The notes beneath the pieces were generated by a model that was not told the DNA's origin, searched no databases, and worked only from the letters and a program-made list of their open reading frames with translations. A DNA stretch of 11,897 nucleotides from NCBI GenBank assembly GCA_003024985.2, contig PXIH01S0000916.1, one strand, 5' to 3'. Below, piece after piece: positions 1 to 7,166 of the stretch. A program made the position numbers and the translations under genes. Numbering within the stretch: the first letter of the stretch is position 1; every line of letters starts with the position of its first letter. This stretch comes from Euperipatoides rowelli. Taxonomy: Eukaryota; Onychophora; Udeonychophora; Euonychophora; Peripatopsidae.

Positions 1-830
1 AAAAAAAAAAATTTCAAAGGCATTCAAATCCAGCTTGTTGAAATATGCTGTAGTTTTTTTTTTTAAAAAAATAAAAACATGGATCGTAGTGTAATGTCTT
101 TGTCAAGTTAATGGAACTTTGGAGATTGATAAATCATTTTTAATCTTAAATCTAGATTCTACTGTGTATTGGATATTGATCAAATCTTGAAATAGATTAA
201 ATAACAATTCTTTGGCATCTTATTTCAGAGTCCTAAAAGAATGTCTGATGTCTTAATTATGGTTAGTACATCCCATTTTGCACAGATTGGTCCTATATCT
301 ATTCGGTTTCCTTGATATCTTATCAAGGTCTTTATAAGGACATGTTTTACATGAGGCTTTACTCGGAGCACCTCTGAAATCAAGTTATAACTGCACATGC
401 ACATGACTTTATTTTTTTGGGGTATTTCAAAATAATTTTTCTTTTTTTTTTTTTAATCCCAGAAAAGTTGCCAAAATAGAATTAACATGAGTTAATAGAT
501 TAGTTATGGATTTGAATCTTTTGTCCATTTTTTTCTGCTCTGTAGCCTACTGTTCATAAGATTGTTACATGTTAAATTATAGCAGAATATTTTATTTAAA
601 TCGTCCACGAATCCGTGAAAAAAAGTCACTGATAGGTCTAATGCAAGCTGTTTTTTTCCATTCACATCAAATTTACATTTAAAATACAATTATACAGAAG
701 AAAAAAAATCAAACTATCCAATTTCACTGCCATATACAAATGACATTCCGATTTATAAATAAACGTTCAAGTTCTATCATAGAATCAATATATTTTAATT
801 GATTCAAATCAAAGCTTGATGTATACAAAG
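1..830. other. AT-rich non-coding stretch, no gene seen
   Basis: This stretch is A/T-rich with many homopolymer runs. No open frame here has coding-like composition; the longest, 61 codons on the minus strand at 689-504, has no splice context and a composition expected from AT-rich DNA. Two small structures are visible. One is a perfect 8-bp inverted repeat (CCTTGATA, 3-nt loop, TATCAAGG) at 310-328. The other is an 11-bp copy of the end of the transposon at 831-1413 (ACTCGGAGCAC, 361-371). Confidence 0.6.
361..371. repeat. Isolated copy of a hAT-type transposon end
   Basis: ACTCGGAGCAC here is identical to the first 11 bases of the right terminal repeat of the element at 831-1413. It has the right-end orientation, so any element it belongs to would extend leftwards, toward or past the start of the window. 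No matching left end (GTGCTCCGAGT) is present before it. It is probably the remains of a second copy, or of a relative, of the same family. An 11-base match by chance is unlikely in a window this size but cannot be excluded. Confidence 0.4.
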
Positions 831-1413
831 TAGTGCTCCGAGTCAAAAATCGATTAATCAACTAGTCAATTTTTGATTTTTACTTTTCAAATCAACTAAT
901 CATTTATTTGTCTGGTCTTATACGACAGCCTATAATGTACAGTAGTCTAAATAAAATATAAAAGGCATCTTTAATTTTTAAATCATTCCATTAAAACTAC
1001 CATATACATTGCATTGTATACAGTATATATATAAAAAAATCAATTGTAAATTAGGCTTTAATTTTTTAAAATATTACATTAAAATACTGTAGTTAAAAAT
1101 TGATAATAAATTAAATCCATTTTTTTTACAAGTATATATACAGTAACTGAAATCTCAAAATGTCCCTAGCCTATGCTCATAAAATTGGCTTTTGCTATTT
1201 TTTCACTAGCCATTAATGTAGTAATTCATTACATACGATTGTTTAATTACTTTCAATAAACATTTTTTTTCTTTGTTATTTCCTACATTTTTTTTTAATT
1301 ATTGTAATGTTAAACTGGAGAGTAATTTAAATATTTATGTAAAAATTCATCTATAAGTCAACTTTAAGCCTCGACTAGTCAACTTTAAAATTAGTCTAAA
1401 ACTCGGAGCACTA
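831..1413. mobile_element. Non-autonomous hAT-type DNA transposon (MITE-like), 583 bp
   Basis: The element begins TAGTGCTCCGAGT (831-843) and ends with its exact reverse complement, ACTCGGAGCACTA (1401-1413), a perfect 13-bp terminal inverted repeat. The flanking octamers are ATACAAAG on the left and ATACTTAG on the right; they agree at 6 of 8 positions, which fits a worn 8-bp target-site duplication. Eight-base duplications and TAG-type ends are known hallmarks of the hAT superfamily. Inside the ends lie further palindromic motifs (CGATTAATC and ACTAGTC on the left, GACTAGTC and AGTCAACTTTA on the right), resembling hAT subterminal repeats. The interior is AT-rich, includes TACAGTA-type tracts and has no transposase frame, so it would depend on an enzyme supplied elsewhere. 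The boundaries are seen directly; the superfamily is inferred. Confidence 0.75.
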
Positions 1414-1990
1414 ATACTTAGTGAATAATAATGTAAAACAGATTTGATAGACCTTCATATACTGTATTTGTTATAATAACTATTAATTATTTTCTCTAAA
1501 TCTTTCTTTAAATATGTAAAAATCATCTTAACAACTTAAATAAAAAATGTTTAAATAAATGTTTTTTTGCTAAGTGTCATCGTAAAATTAAATTAAAGGT
1601 TTATATATAACAGATTAGAACATGTAGTACATCAATTTTTTTAGAATAATTTTGGAATTTTAAATGTAAGTCCATGCTTAAGCCCATAGAATTGTAACAG
1701 ATCACAGAGATGCTTAGAGGAAAGGCTTGTAGTTTTACCGCATTTAAATAAAAATTGCAAAATTCTATTTTTTGCCAGTAAATATGAATTTCAGAGATTA
1801 TCCAACATATTGAAATTTAAGACTAGAATGAAATTGAATTTATATATTCCCTGAGTTTCCCGCCCTACCCTAGGACTCTGCCTATTTAGATTATTGGGAA
1901 GATTTCGCAGATTCCAGCCCTGAAAACATGTTATCAGCCATTTCTTTGAGATCTGATAACTTTTGGCATAATTAGTATAATACTTTTTGC
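1414..1990. other. AT-rich non-coding stretch
   Basis: No gene is seen. The only less AT-rich patch is about 1850-1960. It contains TTTCCCGCC (1856-1864), identical to the E2F binding consensus, and an 8-bp inverted repeat GTTATCAG/CTGATAAC (1930-1937 and 1953-1960). Neither has supporting context, and both may be coincidental. Confidence 0.4.
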
Positions 1991-1993
1991 GTT

Positions 1994-2215
1994 TTGCCCA
2001 TAAGTTTTGAGTTCAAATCAGCACAAACTCTGCCTCAAGGTACCCTTATGTTGTACCGGCTGGAATTTCATGATTATGCAAGGTATTTGTGCAGAATATT
2101 CATGAAAATTTTGACAAACCACAAAGAATACATGCTTTTCAATTTGTTTTCATCTATACAGTTTTTGAGGGCTATTTTAATATGTAAACCATTTCTAAAC
2201 TATTACAAAATATAA
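1994..2215 (+). CDS. Doubtful open reading frame, unrecognised
   Basis: A 73-codon plus-strand frame. Only its first third (about 2005-2085) has non-AT-rich composition, with Gln, Pro, Gly, Glu, His and Arg codons. An acceptor-like pyrimidine stretch ending CCCATAAG lies at about 1990-2003, and a donor-like GCAAG/GTATTT at about 2078-2088. The most that could be real is an internal exon of about 80 bases; the remainder is rich in Phe, Ile, Leu, Lys and Tyr, as expected of random AT-rich sequence. No domain is recognised. It is probably a chance frame, listed because of the splice-like borders. Confidence 0.15.
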   Translation: MPISFEFKSAQTLPQGTLMLYRLEFHDYARYLCRIFMKILTNHKEYMLFNLFSSIQFLRAILICKPFLNYYKI

Positions 2216-2744
2216 AATACATTACTGATTAAATAATGTAATTTGTCCACATTTTATGCATAAATTCACCTTTTCATGATGTAAATTGAATCAAAATAAA
2301 AATACAATAGAGAATTGGATAACAAGGTCATTCTCTGACCTTGTTTCAGATAATGAAAAGACAAATATATTAGTATAACTCTCAAAATTTGTTTTAATTC
2401 ACTTGTTCATTAATTATCACCACGGTTGTATGATAGTATTTTTAATGGAGTGAATATAAATTTAAATAGCAACTTCTTTTAAAAAGAAATTGATAATGTA
2501 CACTAAAAAAAAGGTTTTAATTTTGTAGTTACATTTACCATGACAAAGACTCATTACTTTCCATTACTTCAGGAGTCCTACAGTAAATACAATACATAAA
2601 CTAATCTATTGTATAATACTATATTATGTACATCTTGCTTCCTATCAGCCAAGTTATAATAATTTATAGAAATAAAAAATAAAACCTAGTTACTCCTAAA
2701 ATAATGGAATTAGAATTTAAAAATTATTTACATAAATTGTTTAT
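2216..2744. other. AT-rich non-coding stretch with a perfect hairpin
   Basis: No coding sequence is seen. The one notable structure is the perfect 10-bp inverted repeat at 2321-2345, listed separately. The rest is A/T-rich with short homopolymers. Confidence 0.5.
2321..2345. repeat. Perfect 10-bp inverted repeat, 5-nt spacer
   Basis: AACAAGGTCA, spacer TTCTC, then TGACCTTGTT: a perfect palindrome with arms at 2321-2330 and 2336-2345. The arms contain the nuclear-receptor half-site AGGTCA/TGACCT in inverted arrangement with 5 bases between. A competing pairing also exists between AGAGAAT (2310-2316) and ATTCTCT (2330-2336). It could be a receptor element, the core of a decayed palindromic transposon or a transcribed hairpin; the sequence alone cannot decide. 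Confidence 0.6.
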
Positions 2745-2995
2745 ACAGTGCTGTATATGTACTATATATAAAGTGCTGTATATGCTGTTTATATAGAGTA
2801 TACATACAGTACAGTATATACTGTACTATATAACGTATACTGTACATACAGTACAGTGTATATGCTGTATACACATTTCAGTGTGTATACTGTATATTTA
2901 CAGTCTATATAGTTACAGTATACTGTACAGTATATTGTATATACTGTTTACTATATAAACTGTTTACTATATACAGTATATTATACATACAGTAT
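2745..2995. repeat. TACTGTA/TACAGTA palindrome-rich low-complexity tract
   Basis: About 250 bases built almost only from TATA, TGTA, TACA, ACTGTA and CAGTA words, in both orientations. Examples are CATACAGTACAGTATATACT, GTATACTGTACATACAGTAC and CTGTTTACTATATAAACTG. Because the core word is nearly its own reverse complement, many alternative hairpins and cruciforms are possible. The units vary in spacing, so this is a degenerate palindromic satellite and not a clean microsatellite. The same word recurs singly elsewhere, for example near 1020, 1140, 9600 and 11690. Confidence 0.8.
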
Positions 2996-3023
2996 TTAAT
3001 TAAAAGAATAATGGGAAACTAAT

Positions 3024-3075
3024 AAATGTAATTTTGATTAGAAAATTTGCAAACCTTTTTATCAAAATTACATTT
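3024..3075. repeat. 15-bp perfect inverted repeat with 22-nt loop
   Basis: AAATGTAATTTTGAT (3024-3038) is followed 22 bases later by its exact reverse complement ATCAAAATTACATTT (3061-3075). A few more pairs are possible toward the loop across a mismatch. Long hairpins are commoner in AT-rich DNA, but 15 uninterrupted pairs at this spacing are notable. Candidates are a small fold-back element or a transcribed hairpin; no target duplication is evident. Confidence 0.6.
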
Positions 3076-3800
3076 TTAATGAAAAAAAGAATTTTTATTA
3101 TCATGCATAAAGTATGATGATGTTATTTTTAAATAAAAGTAAATTTTATCACATTCCATTTTAAAAATTAAAAAAATATAATAAAATTCTAGTTGGACAA
3201 GTAAGCTTGTTGACCTTAGATATAACTCATTGTATATAAAATTTCTTCCAATGTTTTTTTTTTTTTATTATTTTTTTTTTTTTTAGATGAGTTAATCAAT
3301 TATAGCCAAAACTCCAGTTCCTAAATTTTGATATAAATATGTTTCAAGGAATTAGAAATAATGAAAAAAAAAAAAATTATACACCTTTAAAATTTTTGTG
3401 TAGGCCTAATTTAAAATAGAAAAAAAAAAAATCCATATGCAAGGTGATATTTTTGTAAATCTAGTTGTTTCTCAATGTCAGTAGAGTTGTCATGTTTTGT
3501 CCAGTATATAGTAAACATTGACATAATTTCTATCATTCTGATATTAACACAAGGAATTGTAATAAATTCTATACTCCGTTCATAAGAAGAAGATTGGTTA
3601 GGTCTCTTGATATCCATGTTTAAACTGTTACCCAGACTAGAGGATATTAGTTAAATGTTTGTTTAAAATCATACAAAAAAAAAAAAAGGGGGATTTTTTT
3701 TATGTAAATATCACATCCTTAGGGTCTAGATAATTTACTAATTTTTCAACTGTATAATGTTTAGGTACAGTATGTTGAATATTATGTAACTCATTTATAT
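3076..3800. other. AT-rich non-coding stretch with poly(A)/poly(T) runs
   Basis: Long T runs lie near 3255-3285 and A runs near 3363-3375, 3420-3430 and 3675-3687. The 68-codon minus-strand frame at 3617-3411 ends in a poly-phenylalanine tail made by the poly(T) run and lacks coding composition. I see no gene, RNA or transposon boundary here. Confidence 0.5.
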
Positions 3801-3856
3801 GTATTCAATTGTTTAGTAATAAACATATAATATTAATCCTCCCCTTCCTTCAAAGA

Positions 3857-4000
3857 ATGAATGTGAATTTGAAAAAAAGAGCTAATTGCAGTAAATTTAA
3901 CTACAGAAATTGTTTTTGGGTTGCTGTATCGGGTTCAGATTTTTCTCAATGCTACTGCTTATATGAGACATGTAAAGGAAGGATGATTGATAGAAACTAA
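3857..4000 (+). CDS. Possible short plus-strand terminal exon, cysteine-rich, unrecognised
   Basis: A pyrimidine-rich run ending TCCTCCCCTTCCTTCAAAG (about 3837-3855) is a good splice-acceptor shape. The frame that follows gives 47 residues and then TAA at 3998. The tail holds five cysteines in about 27 residues, within NCFWVAVSGSDFSQCYCLY and ETCKGRMIDRN. An ATTAAA lies near 4045. The frame stays open upstream of the acceptor to an ATG at 3809. No family is recognised. Open frames of this length are common by chance in DNA this AT-rich, so the case rests on the acceptor and the cysteine-rich composition. Confidence 0.22.
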   Translation: MNVNLKKRANCSKFNYRNCFWVAVSGSDFSQCYCLYETCKGRMIDRN

Positions 4001-4207
4001 ATTATTTGGACTTTTTTTTTTTTAGATACCGGTATATTTTATGCTTATTAAAATTCTTAATATAAGTTGAAATTTTTTGTTTTTCCTTTTGTTTTAATAC
4101 ATTAGTGAATCTAGTTAATGTCAATATTATACTTAAAAAAATCTATCCATTAAATATATTAAACATTTTTTTGTATATTATGCATTTATTAAATGAATTT
4201 AAGTATT

Positions 4208-4414
4208 GTAAATAGATATTTTATTACCCCGGATGTAGTGCCTTTAATGGGTGCTTGAACTTTCTGGTTTGTAAATAGATATTTTATTACCCCGGATGTA
4301 GTGCCTTTAATGGGTGCTTGAACTTTCTGGTTTGTAAATAGATATTTTATTACCCCGGATGTAGTGCCTTTAATGGGTGCTTGAACTTTCTGGTTTGTAA
4401 ATAGATATTTTATT
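4208..4414. repeat. Minisatellite, 63-bp unit, 3.3 perfect copies
   Basis: Units start at 4208, 4271 and 4334; a partial fourth runs from 4397 to about 4414. Each unit begins GTAAATAGATATTTTATTAC and ends TTGAACTTTCTGGTTT. The three full copies are identical to one another, which indicates recent expansion or ongoing homogenisation. Because 63 is a multiple of three, one minus-strand frame stays open through all copies (4431-4189) and shows a repeating 21-residue block. That frame begins and ends just outside the array and has no splice or promoter context, so I regard it as a by-product of the repeat and not a gene. Confidence 0.95.
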
Positions 4415-4439
4415 TCCAAAAATGAATGCAATTGTGTAC

Positions 4440-4800
4440 TTTTTTATGGTAAGTTACTAATTTACTTTGCGATCACATGGGTTACTCATTTGTATTGTAG
4501 AGTCAATGATGGTATAATCATTTGTGAATGTTTTATTATTTTTTCCTGGTGTGTGTGTGTGTGTAATCAGACTTTTATATAAACCATCATACAAAGTCAA
4601 TACAAAAATAAAATTTTAAGATAAATTAGTTTCCCCATTATTCTTTTCTATTATTTCATTTGATTGGTGCATTAATTAAGCAGTATTAAATACAATATAC
4701 TTTTAAAGTATTTGATATACAATGAAAAACTGTCTTCTGCAGAAGCATATCGATTATTTCACAACCAAAATGGGCAGAAACAAACAATAAGCTTATTTTG
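4440..4800. other. AT-rich non-coding stretch with a short GT microsatellite
   Basis: Contains (GT)8 at 4549-4564 and otherwise no feature. This part is downstream (3') of the putative polyadenylation site of the minus-strand exon at 5257-5055. Confidence 0.5.
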
Positions 4801-4810
4801 TCTTAAAAAG

Positions 4811-4824
4811 TCGCTAGATGGCAC
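4811..4824 (+). promoter_or_regulatory. CTCF-like motif
   Basis: TCGCTAGATGGCAC matches the animal CTCF core (CCRSYAGRKGGCRS) at every position but the first. It lies about 70 bases beyond the putative poly(A) signal of the minus-strand exon, where insulator sites are often found. A single match in a window of this size may be chance, and the same string could come from a dispersed repeat. Confidence 0.25.
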
Positions 4825-4890
4825 CACATTGGTGTAAATGAGCACTTTGATTTCTTTGTTGCATTTTTCAATCACATTTATATCTCCTTT

Positions 4891-4896
4891 TTTATT
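4891..4896 (-). terminator. Candidate polyadenylation signal AATAAA for the exon at 5257-5055
   Basis: Read on the minus strand this is AATAAA, about 160 bases after the TGA stop at 5055. It is the first canonical hexamer on that strand after the stop. The spacing suits a short 3' UTR. Confidence 0.4.
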
Positions 4897-5054
4897 TTTT
4901 TTTTTATATTGGAGTCCATGAGCTTTATATAAAGAAAATTATTTGTTTAAGAAATAAAAAGAAACAGCTGGTTTATCTTTTAAGAAATCTGAAAATAATT
5001 CTTGATATATTTGATTTTGTCATGAGTTCCATTTTTTTAAAACATTAGCTGATT

Positions 5055-5257
5055 TCAAACAGTTGTCATCCTTTCTGAAGGAGTTACATTTCCTGAATTA
5101 GATGTATTCTCTCGCCAAGGATCCTGAGCAACATGAACATATACAGGTTGATACAAAATGATGTTTTCACCCTCTTCTAATGATCCATCATAGACTTGGC
5201 CCAGCTGAAACTCAGGACTAATATACATTCCACCTTCTACATTGTTGACTGCATGAT
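5055..5257 (-). CDS. Terminal coding exon of an unidentified protein (66 residues plus stop)
   Basis: On the minus strand a strong acceptor (TTTTTTTTCTTCTTCTATAG, just above 5257) is followed by two bases completing a split codon, then 66 codons and TGA at 5057-5055. The protein segment starts HAVNNVEGGMYISPEFQLGQ, contains EGENIILYQPVYVHVAQDPW and ends GNVTPSERMTTV. Its composition, rich in Glu, Gly, Asp, Val, Gln and Pro, stands out from the AT-rich surroundings, and the other two frames hit stops soon after the acceptor. The final Thr-Thr-Val fits the class I PDZ-ligand pattern (S/T-x-hydrophobic). Tyr-containing YISP and YQPV are possible phosphotyrosine sites, so a cytoplasmic receptor tail is one possibility, by inference only. 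I do not recognise the family. The upstream intron is phase 1, so earlier exons lie at higher coordinates; 6802-6711 is one candidate. Confidence 0.65.
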
Positions 5258-5539
5258 CTATAGAAGAAGAAAAAAAATGGTATTAATATATTACACGCAA
5301 TAAACTTTATGCAATCATAAGAAAACATTTACAGGTAAGGTTTTATCCTTTTTTTTTATTTTAAATAAATTTCCCATTATCAATGAGGAATTTATTTTAT
5401 GAGATGTTAATGTATTAACTTAATAATTAAATTATCCAAGAATTTAAATTACTAATTAGACTACTACAAGTTCTTAAAGAGCCGGCATACTGAGTAAAAA
5501 ACCCTTAGCATGATTTTCTAAGCAGGGGAAAACCGGCAC

Positions 5540-5628
5540 AGCTGGGAATCGAACTTGTGATATTTCCAGCATATGACGACTTGGTAGTAGCCAGCATCAC
5601 TACCGACTGAACAACCAAGTCAGGACTT
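5540..5628 (-). mobile_element. tRNA-derived SINE head
   Basis: On the minus strand this reads as a tRNA-like pol III promoter. The A-box/D-arm region is TGGTTGTTCAGTCGGTAG (5617-5600) and the B box is AGTTCGATTCC (5555-5545), close to the GGTTCGANTCC consensus. The 45-base gap between the boxes is in the tRNA range. The B box is followed by CAGCTGTGCCGG and a less AT-rich body down to about 5465 (CTTAGAAAATCATGCTAAGG, then GCCGGCTC), unlike a tRNA acceptor stem. This points to a tRNA-derived SINE and not a functional tRNA. It lies in the putative intron upstream of the exon at 5257-5055, in the same orientation. No clear 3' tail or target duplication was found. Confidence 0.65.
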
Positions 5629-5752
5629 ATCTAATAATGTAAATATTCAAATCTAATTAAATAAAACAAATTAAGAAAGACACTTAAAAAAATCATGTAC
5701 CGTACTGTCAAAAATAAACATTGATAAATATAAGTTCAGACAGAAAATTTTT

Positions 5753-5823
5753 CCTTCATCTGGATCTGAATCCAGGACCGCTTGTCTTTCCTGGAATGTG
5801 CTCTAACCCCTGAGATATGAAGG
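5753..5823 (-). tRNA. tRNA pseudogene or tRNA-derived SINE head
   Basis: A 71-base minus-strand unit closes with a perfect 7-bp acceptor-like stem (CCTTCAT at 5823-5817 with ATGAAGG at 5759-5753). Next to it is a T-arm-like hairpin CTGGATTCAGATCCAG (5775-5760) with a 5-bp stem and 6-base loop, one short of normal. The D-arm is recognisable (CTCAGGGGTTAGAGC). The anticodon stem does not pair convincingly, so no anticodon is assigned. The acceptor and T arm survive but the middle has decayed, which indicates a pseudogene or a SINE head. It lies about 125 bases from the other tRNA-like unit, in the same orientation but with a different sequence. Confidence 0.55.
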
Positions 5824-5993
5824 TACTTACTGTTACTGAATATTTAATCTGTCAAAATCTAACAAATTTGTAGAACATATATGCCTTATATATAGGCCTA
5901 TTTATAACATTTATTAAAGACAAGTGACATTTTAAACATGCTGAGTGTGAAGTGGATCATTAATAAATAAATAACATAGATGTTGATCACCAT

Positions 5994-6128
5994 TAGAGAT
6001 GTACTGATTAATTGGTAGGTAATCAGTAATTGGCTCTTTGACTGATTAATCGGTAATTGGCCATTTTGCTTTTCGGTGCAACCGTGATGTACCAATTAAT
6101 TGGTAGATAATCTATATTCGGCAATTAG
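5994..6128. mobile_element. hAT-like transposon terminal fragments with repeated GATTAAT/AATTGG motifs
   Basis: TAGAGATGTACTGATTAATT at 5994 resembles the TAGRGATG-type ends and GATTAATCGG subterminal repeats of animal hAT elements. The block GATTAAT(T/C)GGTA...TAATTGGC recurs near 6005, 6043 and 6093. CGGTGCAACC near 6074 looks like a degraded opposite end (CGGTGCATC-type), and GTGATGTACCAATTAATTGG from 6084 looks like the start of another end. The whole may be a very short internally deleted element, or two abutting ends. No transposase frame is present; the 65-codon minus-strand frame across it is incidental. Confidence 0.4.
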
Positions 6129-6600
6129 CTACAATTTTCTGTGATCCATAAATCAGATCATCAATTAAAATGTCAGACAGTTTCATCCCAATCCTACCAG
6201 AGCTGACTGAAAAAAATTACAAAATCCAAACTATTGATCTCAAAAATCCTAACATTGATTGACCTGTTACATTTTCTTCCTCTTAGTGTGCTTTTAAAAG
6301 AAGTAAAATTTATCATAACCCAAACATTCCACTCCGCTTATATTGCACTTGTCTAAATAAAAATATGTGAGATTGATTAAATGTATAATGGACCTTTTCT
6401 TTCATTTGTATTTCAAAACAGGATTGACTTTACATGAACATCACAAAGTAGCATATTATTAATCATGATCCTTATTTTTTTTTTTTAAGATTTGTATTTT
6501 ATTGACTCTTTATCAGGTAGTCTTTAAAACACTGATTCTTTTGTTTTAATCCATGAAATTTCAAAGATGCCATGGTTGTATTTTTGTAAGGTGCAAAGAG
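6129..6600. other. AT-rich, probably intronic stretch
   Basis: No gene or clear repeat is seen. If the exon at 5257-5055 is joined to 6802-6711, this is part of the intervening intron. It has T-rich runs near 6475-6486. A minus-strand frame of about 41 codons around 6640-6512 ends at a TAA within an AATAAA, but its Lys/Asn/Phe/Tyr-rich composition and the lack of a good acceptor make it unconvincing. Confidence 0.4.
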
Positions 6601-6710
6601 TTTATCATACTTAACTTTAATTGATTTATGTTTAGTTAATCAATTTTGAAAACTTAAACTGAAACATATAAAAATTTGCAAGTTTCTAAGTTGTTTACAA
6701 AAAATAAAAC

Positions 6711-6802
6711 CTAGATGCTGACATAAAATTGACATAGCCAAAGGATAAAATCTTGATGTTGGTTTTTGGGCTGTAGGAAAATGCATATCTGGGATCCAGA
6801 TG
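6711..6802 (-). CDS. Candidate internal exon, phase-compatible with the terminal exon at 5257-5055
   Basis: Read on the minus strand, an acceptor-like TTAATAATAG is followed by 92 bases and a CTAG/GTTTTA donor-like site. One frame is open throughout: one base, then 30 codons (IWIPDMHFPTAQ...SILCQHL), then one base. That leftover single base complements the two-base start of the exon at 5257, so joining them keeps frame through an Asp codon. The pyrimidine tract is weak, the donor matches only GT plus the preceding AG, and part of the segment is open in the other frames too. Phase agreement alone has a one-in-three chance. It is a lead, not a firm exon. Confidence 0.22.
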
Positions 6803-7166
6803 CTATTATTAAGTTATTGTTTAGAAAAATAGTCAACAAAAGTGTTATAAAGTTTTGAAAAAGAAAAAAACAGAAAAAAGTTACTTTCTTAGCATTAATA
6901 TAAAATCCATAAAATCTTAAGAAGAAAAACTGTCGGGTGGCTTTTATACATTAAGCTTATTAACTTTACATGATAATGAGAACAAATTAAGTATTATTTC
7001 CAAAGTTTTTAATATTTTTTAATGCAAATAAAAACTGTTAAAGGTTTATTTTTTCCTACTTGTGTTTGTTTTGAGCTGTCTTTATAAAAACTACCGACTG
7101 CAAATAAAAAAATCAGTCTTTGAATCATTGATCTACATTCTGATAAAAGTACATAGAAACGGTATT
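6803..7166. other. AT-rich non-coding stretch
   Basis: No coding sequence, RNA or transposon boundary is seen. It is a mix of A-rich and T-rich runs (for example 6857-6878 and 7045-7056) and contains a minus-strand AATAAA (7050-7045). That would be the nearest canonical poly(A) signal for the frame ending at 7417. Confidence 0.4.

Noticed and set aside
504-689. 61-codon minus-strand frame
   Set aside because: Composition follows the AT-rich background, with no acceptor or donor context; frames of this length are expected by chance.
1856-1864. E2F consensus TTTCCCGCC
   Set aside because: A single short match with no promoter, CpG-rich context or credible gene start nearby.
3411-3617. 68-codon minus-strand frame
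   Set aside because: It ends in poly-phenylalanine encoded by a homopolymer run, and no splice context or coding composition is seen.
4189-4431. 80-codon minus-strand frame with a repeating 21-residue block
   Set aside because: It is produced by the 63-bp minisatellite, whose unit length keeps the frame; there is no splice site, promoter or coding-like composition outside the array.
5898-6095. 65-codon minus-strand frame
   Set aside because: It overlaps the hAT-like terminal repeats and its composition matches random AT-rich DNA.
6512-6640. 41-codon minus-strand frame ending at a TAA within AATAAA
   Set aside because: Lys/Asn/Phe/Tyr-rich composition, no pyrimidine tract, and a length expected by chance many times in a window this AT-rich.
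6787-6801. Palindrome ATCTGG-GAT-CCAGAT
   Set aside because: Only 6-bp arms; such structures are frequent and it lies at the border of a candidate exon without clear role.
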